A DNA stretch of 64,000 nucleotides, taken from positions 124,001 through 188,000 of the forward strand of contig JBEDTR010000001.1 of assembly GCA_040119125.1 (NCBI GenBank), in the 5' to 3' direction. Source of the stretch: Pacificitalea sp040119125. GTDB lineage: Bacteria > Pseudomonadota > Alphaproteobacteria > Rhodobacterales > Rhodobacteraceae. Shown piece by piece: positions 32,894-41,893 of the stretch. The position numbers and the translations under genes were made by a program. Each line of letters starts with the position of its first letter. The first letter of the stretch is position 1. The notes under the pieces were generated by a model that saw only the letters and a program-made list of their open reading frames with translations, was not told the origin of the DNA and searched no databases.

Positions 32894-33965
32894 GCAACTC
32901 CCCCTCAATTCGGTGATCGGCATTGTCGGCGGCGGTCAGCTGGGCCGGATGTTGTCGGTCGCAGCTGGGCGTCTGGGCTATCGCACCCATATCTTCGACC
33001 CCGCGCCCGGTGGACCGGCGATGCAACTGGCCGATGCTGCCACTGTTGCCGCCTATGACGATCACGCCGCGCTGGCGCGCTTTGCTGCCGCCTGTGATGT
33101 CATCACCTATGAGTTCGAAAACATCCCCGCCGAGGCGATTGCGGTGCTGGAGGGCGGCCCAGCCCCTGTGCGCCCCGGACGCCGCGCGCTGGAAGCCAGT
33201 CAGGACCGACTGGTCGAGAAGGACTTCCTCGCCGGTCTCGGTCTGAAAACTGCGCCATATCACACCGTCAGCAATGCCGGTGATCTGGCGGCGGCTCTGG
33301 GACAGATCGGCACGCCCGCGATCCTGAAAACCCGGCGCATGGGCTATGACGGCAAGGGCCAGGCCCGGCTGCAATCGCCCACGGATGCCGACACCGCACT
33401 GGCCGCGATGCAGGGCGCGCCCGCGATCCTCGAAGGTTTTGTCGAGTTCTCGCATGAAGTCAGCGTCATCGCCGCGCGCGGTATCACCGGGGAAGTGTCC
33501 TGCTTCGATCCCGGTGAGAACCTGCATGCCGACGGCATCCTGCGCACCACATCTGTGCCCGCGCGGCTGAGCGTCAGCCAGCGCACCGACGCGGTGCTGC
33601 TGGCCGGACGTATTCTCAACGCGCTCGATTATGTTGGCGTGATGGGGGTGGAGCTGTTCGTGACGACCGGCGGGCTTATCGTGAATGAGTTCGCACCGCG
33701 CGTGCATAATTCCGGGCATTGGACCCAGAATGGCTGCGCAGTCGACCAATTCGAGCAGCACATTCGTGCTGTCGCCGGTTGGCCATTGGGCGACGGCCTG
33801 CGTCATTGCGATGTGGTGATGGAAAATCTGATCGGTGATGACATGGACCGTGTGGCGGAGCTGTCGCGCCTGCCGCATGCGGCGCTGCATCTTTATGGCA
33901 AGGCCGAGACCCGTGCAGGCCGCAAGATGGGACATGTGAACATCGTGCAGCCCAAACAGGGCTGA
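32886..33965 (+). CDS. purK: N5-carboxyaminoimidazole ribonucleotide synthase
   Basis: A 359-residue ATP-grasp enzyme that makes N5-CAIR from AIR, bicarbonate and ATP. It starts with the typical IGIVGGGQLGRMLSVAAGRL and DPAPGGPAMQLAD, then KTRRMGYDGKGQARLQSP (ATP-grasp), EFSHEVSVIAARG and NEFAPRVHNSGHWTQNGC. ATG 32886 overlaps purE by 8 nt. The pair works in sequence in the purine pathway. Confidence 0.95.
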   Translation: MTEQLPLNSVIGIVGGGQLGRMLSVAAGRLGYRTHIFDPAPGGPAMQLADAATVAAYDDHAALARFAAACDVITYEFENIPAEAIAVLEGGPAPVRPGRRALEASQDRLVEKDFLAGLGLKTAPYHTVSNAGDLAAALGQIGTPAILKTRRMGYDGKGQARLQSPTDADTALAAMQGAPAILEGFVEFSHEVSVIAARGITGEVSCFDPGENLHADGILRTTSVPARLSVSQRTDAVLLAGRILNALDYVGVMGVELFVTTGGLIVNEFAPRVHNSGHWTQNGCAVDQFEQHIRAVAGWPLGDGLRHCDVVMENLIGDDMDRVAELSRLPHAALHLYGKAETRAGRKMGHVNIVQPKQG

Positions 33966-33980
33966 CGCGCTGCCAAGCGA

Positions 33981-34010
33981 AAGCCCCGGACCTGCGCGGT
34001 GCCGGGGCTT
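33981..34010. terminator. Terminator between purK and argF
   Basis: AAGCCCCGG (33981-33989) pairs with CCGGGGCTT (34002-34010) around a 12-nt loop. It follows the purK stop by 15 nt and the argF stop (minus strand) by about 40 nt, so it likely serves both convergent genes. Confidence 0.65.
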
Positions 34011-34052
34011 CGATTTGCCTTAAATACTCGTGACGCCCCGAGAACGAACGGC

Positions 34053-34985
34053 TCAGGCCCCAAGGCAGTAGCGCATCACGGCTTTCTGCGCGTGCAGACG
34101 GTTCTCGGCTTCGTCAAAAATCACCGATTGCGGGCCATCCATCACCGAATCCGTGACCTCCTCACCGCGATGGGCGGGCAGGCAATGCATGAACAGCGCG
34201 TCTTTCCCCGCCGCTGCCATCAGCCGGTCATTGACCTGATAAGGGCCCAGCTGATTGTGCCGCCGGGCGCGGGTTTCTTGCGGGTCATGCATCGACACCC
34301 AAGTATCCGCGACCACGAGATCCGCGCCTTCGACCGCCTTCATCGGGTCCGGCTCGAACGTGACCGAGACACCGCGCGCCCGCGCGCCCTCGACGAACTC
34401 CGCCTCGGGCGCCAGCGTCTCCGGCCCGGTCCAGACCATGTCGAACCCCAGCTGTCCGGCGGCATGCATGAAGGAGGCGCAGACATTGTTGCCATCGCCC
34501 GCCCAGACGACCTTCTTGCCCGTAATCGGGCCGCGATGTTCCTCGTAGGTCATGACATCGGCCATGATCTGGCAGGGATGCGTGCGGTTTGTCAGCCCGT
34601 TAATCACCGGCACGGTGGCGTGTTCGGCCAGCTCCAGCAGGGTTTCCTCTGCGAAGGTGCGGATCATGATCATGTCGACATAGCGGCTAAGCACCCGCGC
34701 GGTATCCGCGATGCTTTCGCCGTGGCCCAGCTGCATCTCGGAGCCGGTCAGCACCAGCGTCTCGCCGCCCATCTGCCGCACGCCCACATCAAAGGAGGTC
34801 CGCGTGCGGGTGGAGGGTTTTTCGAAGATCAGCGCCACGAGGTGACCGGCCAGCGGGGTTTCGGCGTCGCGCGCACCTTTAGGTTGCCCGGCGCGGGCGG
34901 CCTTGATGCGCTGTGCCTCGTCCAGCATCTGGCGCAGGGCGGCAGGGTCGGTTTTGTGGATGTCGAGGAAATGCGTATGGCTCAT
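34053..34985 (-). CDS. argF: Ornithine carbamoyltransferase
   Basis: A 310-residue enzyme that makes citrulline from ornithine and carbamoyl phosphate. It has the carbamoyl-phosphate motif FEKPSTRTRTSFDVGV, NGLTNRTHPCQIMADVMT, ADTWVSM and FMHCLPAHRGEEVTDSV. ATG 34985 lies 1 nt after the argD stop, so argD-argF form an arginine operon. The terminator for the pair is shared with purK. Confidence 0.95.
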   Translation of the reverse strand: MSHTHFLDIHKTDPAALRQMLDEAQRIKAARAGQPKGARDAETPLAGHLVALIFEKPSTRTRTSFDVGVRQMGGETLVLTGSEMQLGHGESIADTARVLSRYVDMIMIRTFAEETLLELAEHATVPVINGLTNRTHPCQIMADVMTYEEHRGPITGKKVVWAGDGNNVCASFMHAAGQLGFDMVWTGPETLAPEAEFVEGARARGVSVTFEPDPMKAVEGADLVVADTWVSMHDPQETRARRHNQLGPYQVNDRLMAAAGKDALFMHCLPAHRGEEVTDSVMDGPQSVIFDEAENRLHAQKAVMRYCLGA

Positions 34986-34986
34986 G

Positions 34987-36177
34987 TCAGGCTCCTTTCT
35001 CGACCGTGTTGGCGATGGCCATGGCCGCCCGGTCAAGGCGCGCGACCGCTTCTGCGATCTCCGCGTCGGTGATGTTCAGCGGCGGCAGCAGCCGGACCAC
35101 ATTATCGGCGGCAGGAACGGTCAGGATTTCGGCGTCGTAGCCCGCCTGCACCACGTCCGCGGCGGGGGCCTTACAGGTCACGCCAATCATCAGCCCGGTG
35201 CCGCGCACGCCGGTAAACACCTCCGGATGCGCGTCGATCAGACCTTCGAGCTTCTGGCGCAGGGCACCGGCCTTACGGTTCACGGTGTCCAGAAAGTCGG
35301 GCGTGCCGACCTCCTCCAGCACCGCCAGCGCCACGGCGCAGCCCAGCGGGTTGCCGCCATAGGTCGATCCATGGGTGCCCGCGACCATGCCGGAGGCCGC
35401 GTCTTCAGTCGCCAGCACGGCACCGATGGGGAAACCGCCGCCAATGCCCTTGGCGACCATCATTATGTCGGGTGTCACCCCGGCCCATTCATGCGCAAAA
35501 AGCCGACCGGTCCGGCCCACGCCGCATTGCACCTCGTCAAAGATCAGCAGCGTGCCGGTCGCATCGCAAAGCGCGCGCAGTTCTTTCAGATCCTGATCGG
35601 GCAGGGGGCGGATGCCGCCTTCGCCCTGAATCGGCTCGATCAGCACGGCGGCGGTGCGGTCGGTGACGGCGGCGCGCAGCGCCTCCATGTCGCCCCATGT
35701 CAGATGGGTGAACCCGCCGAGGATGGGGCCAAAGCCCTTGGTCATCTTTTCCGTGCCAGCGGCGGCGATCCCGGCGGCAGAGCGCCCGTGGAAGGAGCCG
35801 TCGAAGGTGATGATCTCCACCCGTTCGGCATCGCCCTTCTCGAACCAGTATTTCCGCGCCATTTTGACCGCGAGTTCGCAGCTTTCAGTGCCGGAATTGG
35901 TAAAAAACGCGGTGTCGGCAAAGCTTAGCTCCACCAGCCGGTCGGCCAGCGCCTGCTGCTGCGGGATGCGGTAGAGGTTTGACACATGCCACAGCTGCTG
36001 GGCCTGCGTGGTCAGCGCTTCGACCAGCCGGGGGTTGGCGTGTCCCAGCGCGTTGACGGCAATGCCCGCGCCGAGATCCAGAAATCGGCGTCCGTCTGCC
36101 TCGATCAGCCAGCTGCCCTCGCCTTTGACGAAGGAAAGCGGTGCCCGGTTGTAGGTCGGCAAAATGGACGGGATCAT
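34987..36177 (-). CDS. argD: Acetylornithine/succinyldiaminopimelate aminotransferase
   Basis: A 396-residue class III PLP aminotransferase of arginine (and possibly lysine) synthesis. It shows FFTNSGTESCELAVKMARK, FDGSFHGRSAAGIAAAG, LIFDEVQCGVGRTGRLFAHE and the PLP-lysine segment MMVAKGIGGGFPIGAV. It heads the argD-argF operon. Confidence 0.93.
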   Translation of the reverse strand: MIPSILPTYNRAPLSFVKGEGSWLIEADGRRFLDLGAGIAVNALGHANPRLVEALTTQAQQLWHVSNLYRIPQQQALADRLVELSFADTAFFTNSGTESCELAVKMARKYWFEKGDAERVEIITFDGSFHGRSAAGIAAAGTEKMTKGFGPILGGFTHLTWGDMEALRAAVTDRTAAVLIEPIQGEGGIRPLPDQDLKELRALCDATGTLLIFDEVQCGVGRTGRLFAHEWAGVTPDIMMVAKGIGGGFPIGAVLATEDAASGMVAGTHGSTYGGNPLGCAVALAVLEEVGTPDFLDTVNRKAGALRQKLEGLIDAHPEVFTGVRGTGLMIGVTCKAPAADVVQAGYDAEILTVPAADNVVRLLPPLNITDAEIAEAVARLDRAAMAIANTVEKGA

Positions 36178-36599
36178 CGGCGGTGCCTCTTTTCAGGAAT
36201 GCATGAAGTGCCCATGGGGACACGGTTTTGTCAATTAAAGAGAAGGAGGTATGGGCGGCGCGATGCGCCCATGCGAACGGGATGCGCCCTCAGGCGGTGA
36301 TACGTCGGCGTCGCAGCGCAGAAAGGATCAGGGTCACGTTCATGGCGCCGCTGGTAGCGGGCGGCGCAGGGGAAAGCCAGAGAATTCGCAGACGTGACCC
36401 GCGCGGATCCGGGTGAGGCTGTCCTACACGAGGCGGTTCCGACCGCGCGTTGTTGAATGCGCGAAGGGCCTCGCGGCGGCGTTGCGATGGTAAGAGCCTC
36501 CGACGGGTCTGCCCGAGGCCGCACCGGAATGCGTCCTGTGGAATGAGCGGGCCGCAGATCGATATGGCGGGGCCGGGGCCTGCCCGCTAAGGAGGGGCC
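36178..36599. other. 422-nt gap between argD and the EamA gene
   Basis: No convincing gene. On the minus strand an 18-codon frame (36343-36290) reads MNVTLILSALRRRRITA and stops. It resembles the first residues of a FtsX/MacB-like ABC permease but has no ribosome site. On the plus strand GAAGGAGG lies at about 36242 before a GTATG, without a lasting frame. Short GC-rich repeats (ATGCGCCC, three near-copies between 36263 and 36290) are present. I saw no terminator with a T-tract. Confidence 0.35.
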
Positions 36600-37613
36600 A
36601 TGCGCCCTTATTCGACCATGCCCGGCTCGCCGGCCTCGACCCGCCGCTCCGCGTCCCCGGATACGGCGCTCGGTGTAGGCGATGTGATCCAGAACCCGGC
36701 GCTGGCCGCGCTGCTGGTGACCTGCTGTGCGGCGCTGGTCGCGGGGACATCCCTGCTGGCCAAGGCGCTTGGCACCGATGCGCTGGGGCACCCGATGAAT
36801 GCGGTGCAGATCAGTTTCGGCCGGTTCCTCTTTGCCTTCATCGCGCTGGGAATGGTGGCGGCGCTGGTGCGCCCGCGCCTGCATCGACCCCATCTGCCGT
36901 TGCATCTGGGGCGGACCGGGTTCGGGTTTCTGGGGATCACGCTGATGTTTGGCGCCGCTGCGCGCATCCCGCTGTCAGACGCCACTGCGATCAGCTTTCT
37001 CAACCCCGTTTTCGGCATGCTGCTGGCAATCCCGTTTCTGGGCGAGAAGATTGGCCGCTGGCGTTGGATCGGCACGGGCATCGCGCTGGTGGGCGCGGCG
37101 GTGCTGCTGCGGCCCGGCGCGGAAAGCTTCGAGCCGGCTGCCTTGCTGGCGCTTGGCGCGGCGTTGGCGATGGGGGCTGAGCTGATTTTCATAAAGCGGC
37201 TGACCCGACGCGAGCGTCCTTTCCAGATATTGCTTACAAATAATGCTCTGGGGGTCTGCATCGCCGGGCTTGCGGTGCTGCCGGTCTGGATCATGCCCAG
37301 CCCGGCGCAATGGCTGGCCATGGCGGCAATCGGCGGGCTGATGGCGCTGGCGCAGACCTGTTTCGTCCACGCCACGGCCCGCGCGGATGCAAGCTTTGTC
37401 GCGCCGTTCTTCTACGCGACGCTGGTCTTCGCGGCGTTTTATGACATGGTGATTTTCGGTGTGCTGCCCGACGCCGTATCGCTGCTGGGGGCATTGGTGA
37501 TTGTAACCGGTGCGCTGCTGTTGGCCTATCACGAGGGCCGCCGTTCGCGCATGCCACCCCTGACCGCATCCCGATCTGCCCCCGCCACCCACAGGAGCCC
37601 GCCCCCCCGATGA
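36600..37613 (+). CDS. EamA/DMT-family membrane transporter
   Basis: A 337-residue protein with about ten membrane segments in two EamA repeats (the first ending near GAAVLLRPG, the second near LVIVTGALLLAYHEGRR). Members export metabolites such as amino acids. AAGGAGG lies just before the ATG. The stop overlaps the following LysR gene by 4 nt (ATGA), so the regulator probably controls the transporter. The substrate cannot be told. Confidence 0.85.
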   Translation: MRPYSTMPGSPASTRRSASPDTALGVGDVIQNPALAALLVTCCAALVAGTSLLAKALGTDALGHPMNAVQISFGRFLFAFIALGMVAALVRPRLHRPHLPLHLGRTGFGFLGITLMFGAAARIPLSDATAISFLNPVFGMLLAIPFLGEKIGRWRWIGTGIALVGAAVLLRPGAESFEPAALLALGAALAMGAELIFIKRLTRRERPFQILLTNNALGVCIAGLAVLPVWIMPSPAQWLAMAAIGGLMALAQTCFVHATARADASFVAPFFYATLVFAAFYDMVIFGVLPDAVSLLGALVIVTGALLLAYHEGRRSRMPPLTASRSAPATHRSPPPR

Positions 37614-38539
37614 GCGATACCCCGCCCCGCAACCGGCCTGGCGCCCCCCCGTCGCCGAAGTCCCTCGAAGGCTGGGACGAATTGCGCACCGCCTATCACG
37701 TGGCCCGCACGGGCACGGTGTCAGGCGCGGCGGATTCGCTCGGCGTGCACCACGCTACCGTTATCCGCCATGTTGACGCGCTGGAGAAACGTCTGGGCGC
37801 GCGCCTGTTTCAGCGACACGCGCGTGGCTACACTCCGACAGAGGCCGGGATGGATCTGATGCAGGTCGGGCGCACGACGGAGGACCAGTTTGCGCAATTG
37901 GCCAGCCGCATCCGGGGCCGGGGTGAGGGCGTGTCTGGTGACCTGACGATCACCTCGCTATCGGTGATGTCCCCCCTGATCACGCCGCTCTTGGTCGAGT
38001 TCGGCGCGCTCTACCCGGCAGTCGAAATCCGGTTTCTGACGGATGAGCGGGTGTTCCGGCTCGAATATGGTGAAGCCCATGTGGCGATCCGTGCGGGCCG
38101 ACAACCGCAAGAACCCGACAATGTCGTGCAGCAGCTGCTCCGCTACGAGGTCGGGCTGTTCGGTACGCGCGAATATCTGGACGGCAAACCGGAATTCGAT
38201 GGCGAGAATTGGGACCAATTCCGCTTTGTCGGGGTCGATACGCGGCTGCTGCGCGCGCCGTTCTTTGGCTGGCTGCATAATGCAGCACCTCCGGAGGCCA
38301 TCGCGTTCCGCACCAGTTCACAGCGCGCCAATATCGACGCGGTGCTGGCAGGGGCGGGGATCGGCTTTCTGCCGCGTTGGCTGGGCGAGCGGCACGACGA
38401 TGTGGTCGAGGTCATGCCCCCGCGTGATGACTGGGCCGTGGATCTGTGGCTGGTCACCCATGTCGACCTGCATCGCACCGCGAAAGTGCAGGCCGTCGTG
38501 CAGTTTCTGAAGGAGAAGGTCGCAGAGCTGGGCCTGTAG
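37610..38539 (+). CDS. LysR-family transcriptional regulator
   Basis: A 309-residue regulator. The N-terminal HTH reads HVARTGTVSGAADSLGVHHA, then DALEKRLGARLFQRHARGYT. The effector domain follows from about residue 105 (GDLTITSLSVMSPLITPLLV). It is translationally coupled by an ATGA overlap to the EamA transporter. It converges on the ArsR gene with 5 nt between stops. Confidence 0.88.
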   Translation: MSDTPPRNRPGAPPSPKSLEGWDELRTAYHVARTGTVSGAADSLGVHHATVIRHVDALEKRLGARLFQRHARGYTPTEAGMDLMQVGRTTEDQFAQLASRIRGRGEGVSGDLTITSLSVMSPLITPLLVEFGALYPAVEIRFLTDERVFRLEYGEAHVAIRAGRQPQEPDNVVQQLLRYEVGLFGTREYLDGKPEFDGENWDQFRFVGVDTRLLRAPFFGWLHNAAPPEAIAFRTSSQRANIDAVLAGAGIGFLPRWLGERHDDVVEVMPPRDDWAVDLWLVTHVDLHRTAKVQAVVQFLKEKVAELGL

Positions 38540-38544
38540 CGCGG

Positions 38545-38898
38545 CTATTCCGCTTCGGGCGGTAGGTCGGGGATCAGGTCGGGGAGTTCGGTGCGCAAAA
38601 AGCGTTCGAACTGGTCAAGGTTCACCGGCTCGAACTGCCCGAACCCCTGCATCCAGACCGACGCCGCGCGCAATGCGTCGGGTTCCAGCTTGCACCATTT
38701 CAACCGGCCGCGTTTCTCCTGCGAGATCAGCCCCGCGCGGGTCAGGATCGCCAAATGCTTGGACACAGCCGCAAGCGACATCTCGAACGGCTCGGCCACG
38801 TCGGTGACGGCCATGTCATCTTCCAGCAGCAGCGACAGGATGCGGCGGCGGGTTGGATCGGCAAGCGCCGCGAAAACGATGTCGAGAGAGGGCGTCAT
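38545..38898 (-). CDS. ArsR-family winged-helix repressor
   Basis: A 117-residue regulator with the ArsR fold: FAALADPTRRRILSLLLEDD, then the recognition region MSLAAVSKHLAILTRAGLIS and the wing KRGRLKWCKLEP. There is no CxC or metal-binding cysteine motif, so it is more like the ArsR group linked to SRPBCC/AHSA1 proteins than a metal sensor. A palindrome fitting that group's operators lies 32 nt before its start, suggesting self-repression. No SRPBCC partner gene is present beside it. Confidence 0.85.
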   Translation of the reverse strand: MTPSLDIVFAALADPTRRRILSLLLEDDMAVTDVAEPFEMSLAAVSKHLAILTRAGLISQEKRGRLKWCKLEPDALRAASVWMQGFGQFEPVNLDQFERFLRTELPDLIPDLPPEAE

Positions 38899-38930
38899 GG
38901 CATCGGGCCTAGGGGCGGTTCCCGCTATCG

Positions 38931-38946
38931 TCAACCATACGGTTGA
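38931..38946. promoter_or_regulatory. Predicted ArsR operator
   Basis: The perfect inverted repeat TCAACC-ATAC-GGTTGA lies 32 nt before the ArsR start. It resembles the AACCATATGGTT-type sites of SRPBCC-linked ArsR regulators, as I recall them. Confidence 0.55.
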
Positions 38947-39126
38947 ATTTGCCAAGGGGTCGTGGGGCGTGACCTTGGCGGGCCCATGCGCCGGTCGGAC
39001 AAAATGGCCGCAAACAAATATTACATAAAAACAGACCCTTAGATGTTCACGGCTCTGTGCGATGGCGCGTTGACTCCGGGCGGGCTCCTGCCTAGGTTCC
39101 GCCGGACTGTTAAAGGGGCCCTGATC

Positions 39127-39465
39127 ATGGCTGAGCCGAGTGCCGAAGAGCGGTTGCGCCGTCTCGAAGCCCGGATCGCCGCCGCCAAGAAGGCGCAGGA
39201 GCCGGGCCCCAGAGTGGACGAACACTATTCACGGGCCAATCAGGCCTGGCGCATGGTGATTGAGTTGGTGGCCGGTATTTTGATCGGCCTTGGCATCGGG
39301 TTGGGGCTGGACGCGCTTTTCGGAACGCGTCCGATTTTCCTGGTGCTGTTCATTTTGCTGGGCTTCGCCGGTGGCGTGCAGACGATGATGCGCACCGCCA
39401 AGGAGATCCAGGCCGAGGACGAGACGGGCCGACGGGGCGATGCCCCCGGCAAGCAAGGGGACTGA
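39127..39465 (+). CDS. atpI: F0F1 ATP synthase assembly protein AtpI
   Basis: A 112-residue protein with a charged N-terminus (EERLRRLEARIAAAKKAQE) and two membrane helices (about 39-58 and 63-82), as in alphaproteobacterial AtpI, which helps assemble the c-ring. It heads the F0 operon, 3 nt before atpB. ATG 39127 lies 6 residues before the conserved charged helix. Confidence 0.88.
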   Translation: MAEPSAEERLRRLEARIAAAKKAQEPGPRVDEHYSRANQAWRMVIELVAGILIGLGIGLGLDALFGTRPIFLVLFILLGFAGGVQTMMRTAKEIQAEDETGRRGDAPGKQGD

Positions 39466-39468
39466 GAC

Positions 39469-40224
39469 GTGGCAACCGAAGAAACAACCGGCGGCGGTAT
39501 CGAAATCCACCCCATGGACCAGTTTGTCGTGCAGCCGCTGTTCGGCGGCACTGACATCAGCTGGTACACCCCCACGAACGCCACGCTCTGGATGGCGATC
39601 GCGGTGGCCTGTGTTGCCGCGCTTCTGGTGCTGGGCACCCGTGGCCGCGCTATCGTCCCCACCCGCGCACAGTCGCTGGCCGAACTGACCTACGGCTTCA
39701 TCTACAAGATGGTCGAGGACGTGTCCGGCAAGGATGGCGTAAAGTATTTCCCCTATATCATGACGCTGTTCATGTTCATCGTCTTCGCGAACATGCTAGG
39801 CCTGATCCCGACCTCCTTCACCACCACCTCCCATATTGCCGTGACGGCGGTTCTGGCGCTGCTGGTGTTTGTGACGGTCACGGTGATCGGCTTTGTCAAG
39901 AACGGCACCAAGTTCCTGAGCCTGTTCTGGGTCACCGCCGCGCCGCTCGCGCTGCGTCCGATCCTGGCGGTCATCGAACTGATTTCCTATTTCGTCCGCC
40001 CGGTCAGCCATTCGATCCGACTTGCGGGCAACGTCATGGCCGGTCACGCCGTGATCAAGGTGTTCGCGGGCTTTGCCGCGGCCATGGGCGCGTTTTCGTT
40101 CCTGCCGATCTTTGCGATCACGGCGGTCTACGCGCTCGAGGTGCTGGTGGCATTCATCCAGGCCTATGTCTTCACCATCCTGACCTGCGTGTACCTGAAG
40201 GACGCGCTGCACCCGGCGCACTGA
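39469..40224 (+). CDS. atpB: ATP synthase subunit a
   Basis: A 251-residue membrane protein carrying the proton half-channels of F0. It shows the N-terminal HPMDQFVVQPLF, helices with FIVFANMLGLIPTSFTTTSH, the essential-arginine helix SHSIRLAGNVMAGHAVIKVF and the last helix LEVLVAFIQAYVFTILTCVY. The start is GTG at 39469. Confidence 0.95.
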   Translation: MATEETTGGGIEIHPMDQFVVQPLFGGTDISWYTPTNATLWMAIAVACVAALLVLGTRGRAIVPTRAQSLAELTYGFIYKMVEDVSGKDGVKYFPYIMTLFMFIVFANMLGLIPTSFTTTSHIAVTAVLALLVFVTVTVIGFVKNGTKFLSLFWVTAAPLALRPILAVIELISYFVRPVSHSIRLAGNVMAGHAVIKVFAGFAAAMGAFSFLPIFAITAVYALEVLVAFIQAYVFTILTCVYLKDALHPAH

Positions 40225-40279
40225 CGCGCCACCGGTCAGGACAGAAATCCAAGCCAATTCCAACGTAAGGAGTACGATC

Positions 40280-40516
40280 ATGGAAGGCGATATCGCAGAA
40301 CTCGGCAAATACATCGGTGTTGGTCTCACGGCCATCGGCATGGGCGGCGCAGCCGTCGGTGTGGGCACCGTTGCCGGCAACTACCTGGCCGGCGCCCTGC
40401 GCAACCCGTCCGCCGCCGCGTCGCAGACCGCGACCCTCTTCATCGGCATGGCCTTCGCCGAAGCACTGGGGATCTTCTCGTTCCTCGTCGCGCTTCTGCT
40501 GATGTTCGCTGTCTGA
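40280..40516 (+). CDS. atpE: ATP synthase subunit c
   Basis: A 78-residue hairpin protein of the proton-driven rotor ring. Helix 1 is Gly-rich (GVGLTAIGMGGAAVGVGTVA), the polar loop is RNPSAA, and the proton-carrying acid is E61 in GMAFAEALGIF. GTAAGGAG precedes the ATG. Confidence 0.96.
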   Translation: MEGDIAELGKYIGVGLTAIGMGGAAVGVGTVAGNYLAGALRNPSAAASQTATLFIGMAFAEALGIFSFLVALLLMFAV

Positions 40517-40605
40517 TCAAGACCTGAACTTCCTTACGGCTGGACGGGCAGGGCAAATGGCCCCGCCCGTCCGGTAATTTCCAAGGTTTCAGGAGACACT
40601 CGATC

Positions 40606-41181
40606 ATGGCGACCGAAACGCAAGTGGCGCGCATCGCTGAGGATGCCCACGGCTCTGCCGAGGCCGCGCATGCTGCGGGTGAGGCGACCGGGCTGCCGCA
40701 GCTCGACTTTTCGACTTTTCCCAACCAGATTTTCTGGCTCCTGATCGCCCTGATCGCGATCTATTTCATTCTGTCGCGCGTCGCGCTGCCCCGCATTGCT
40801 GCGGTTCTGGCAGAACGTAGCGGGACCATCACCAACGATCTCGCCGCCGCCGAAGAGCTGAAGCTCAAGGCGACCGAGGCCGAAGCCGCCTATCAGAAGG
40901 CTCTGACCGAAGCTCGTTCGGAAGCGCAGAAAATCGCTGCCGAAACGCGGGCCGAAATTCAGGGTGATCTGGATGACGCGACGGCCAAGGCCGATGCCGA
41001 GATTTCCGCCCGCACCGCGGAATCGGAAAAGCGCATCGCTGAGATCCGTGAAAGCGCAATGCACAGCGTGTCCGAAGTGGCCCGCGATGTGACCGCTGAC
41101 ATCGTCGCTGCATTTGGCGCCAAGGCTGATAAATCGACCGTGGATGCCGCCGTGGATGCGCGCCTGAAAGGGGGTGCCTGA
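40606..41181 (+). CDS. ATP synthase subunit b'
   Basis: A 191-residue stator subunit with one N-terminal membrane helix (IFWLLIALIAIYFILSRVAL) and a long coiled coil to the end. It is the first of two b-type genes; alphaproteobacteria use a b/b' pair in place of a b homodimer. The extra 33-residue polar head before the membrane helix is typical of b'. Its stop shares one nucleotide with the atpF start. Confidence 0.92.
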   Translation: MATETQVARIAEDAHGSAEAAHAAGEATGLPQLDFSTFPNQIFWLLIALIAIYFILSRVALPRIAAVLAERSGTITNDLAAAEELKLKATEAEAAYQKALTEARSEAQKIAAETRAEIQGDLDDATAKADAEISARTAESEKRIAEIRESAMHSVSEVARDVTADIVAAFGAKADKSTVDAAVDARLKGGA

Positions 41182-41750
41182 TGGCCCGCCATAGTGTGAC
41201 TGCTGCAATCGCGCTGACCGTGGCTTCTGCCGCGCCTGCGCTGGCGGCGACAGGTCCGTTCTTCTCGCTCGGCAACACCGACTTCGTGGTGCTGATCGCG
41301 TTCCTGATCTTCATTGGCATCCTTGTCTACTTCAAGGTTCCGCAGTTGCTGCTGGGCCTGCTGGACAAGCGTGCCGAAAGCATCCGCTCCGATCTCGACG
41401 AGTCCCGTGCCCTGCGCGAGGAAGCGCAGACCGTTCTGGCGGGGATCGAGCGTAAGCAGAAAGAAGTGCAGGAACAGGCGGACCGCATCGTGGCCCAAGC
41501 CCGCGACGACGCCCAAGCGGCGGCAAAGCAGGCCAAGGCCGATCTGGAGCATTCCATCGCCCGCCGTCTGCAGGCTGCCGAAGAACAGATCGACGCTGCT
41601 GAGACCGGTGCCGTGCGCTCCGTCCGTGACCGGGCCATCGCCGTGGCCAGCGCTGCTGCCGCTGAGGTGATCGCCAAGCAGATGACCGACGCCGACGCTG
41701 ACGCGCTGATCGATCAGTCGATCAAGGATGCGGGCGCACGCCTGCACTAA
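41181..41750 (+). CDS. atpF: ATP synthase subunit b
   Basis: A 189-residue stator subunit. It has a signal-like hydrophobic N-terminus, a membrane helix (TDFVVLIAFLIFIGILVYFK) and a long charged coiled coil (LDKRAESIRSDLDESRALRE onward). It ends the F0 operon and is followed by a strong terminator, so the F1 genes must be elsewhere. Confidence 0.93.
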   Translation: MARHSVTAAIALTVASAAPALAATGPFFSLGNTDFVVLIAFLIFIGILVYFKVPQLLLGLLDKRAESIRSDLDESRALREEAQTVLAGIERKQKEVQEQADRIVAQARDDAQAAAKQAKADLEHSIARRLQAAEEQIDAAETGAVRSVRDRAIAVASAAAAEVIAKQMTDADADALIDQSIKDAGARLH

Positions 41751-41790
41751 GCGCTAGACATAAGAACTCGGAGAATACCGAGGGACAGCG

Positions 41791-41822
41791 AAAAACCCCG
41801 GCTCGATGAGCCGGGGTTTTTT
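41791..41822 (+). terminator. Rho-independent terminator of the F0 operon
   Basis: AAAAACCCCGGCTC pairs with GAGCCGGGGTTTTT around a GAT loop, 14 bp and perfect, ending in six T. It lies 40 nt past atpF. Confidence 0.92.
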
Positions 41823-41893
41823 GGTTTAGGCGTGCTGGTAATTATGGCTGCGGCGCGTGTATTCGGCGGCGCATCGAAGCGAAAAGGTGGGGC

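Noticed and set aside
38545..38898. ArsR protein as an arsenic or metal sensor tied to the metal island
   Set aside because: It lacks the cysteine ligand motifs of metal-sensing ArsR proteins and lies 15 kb from the island.
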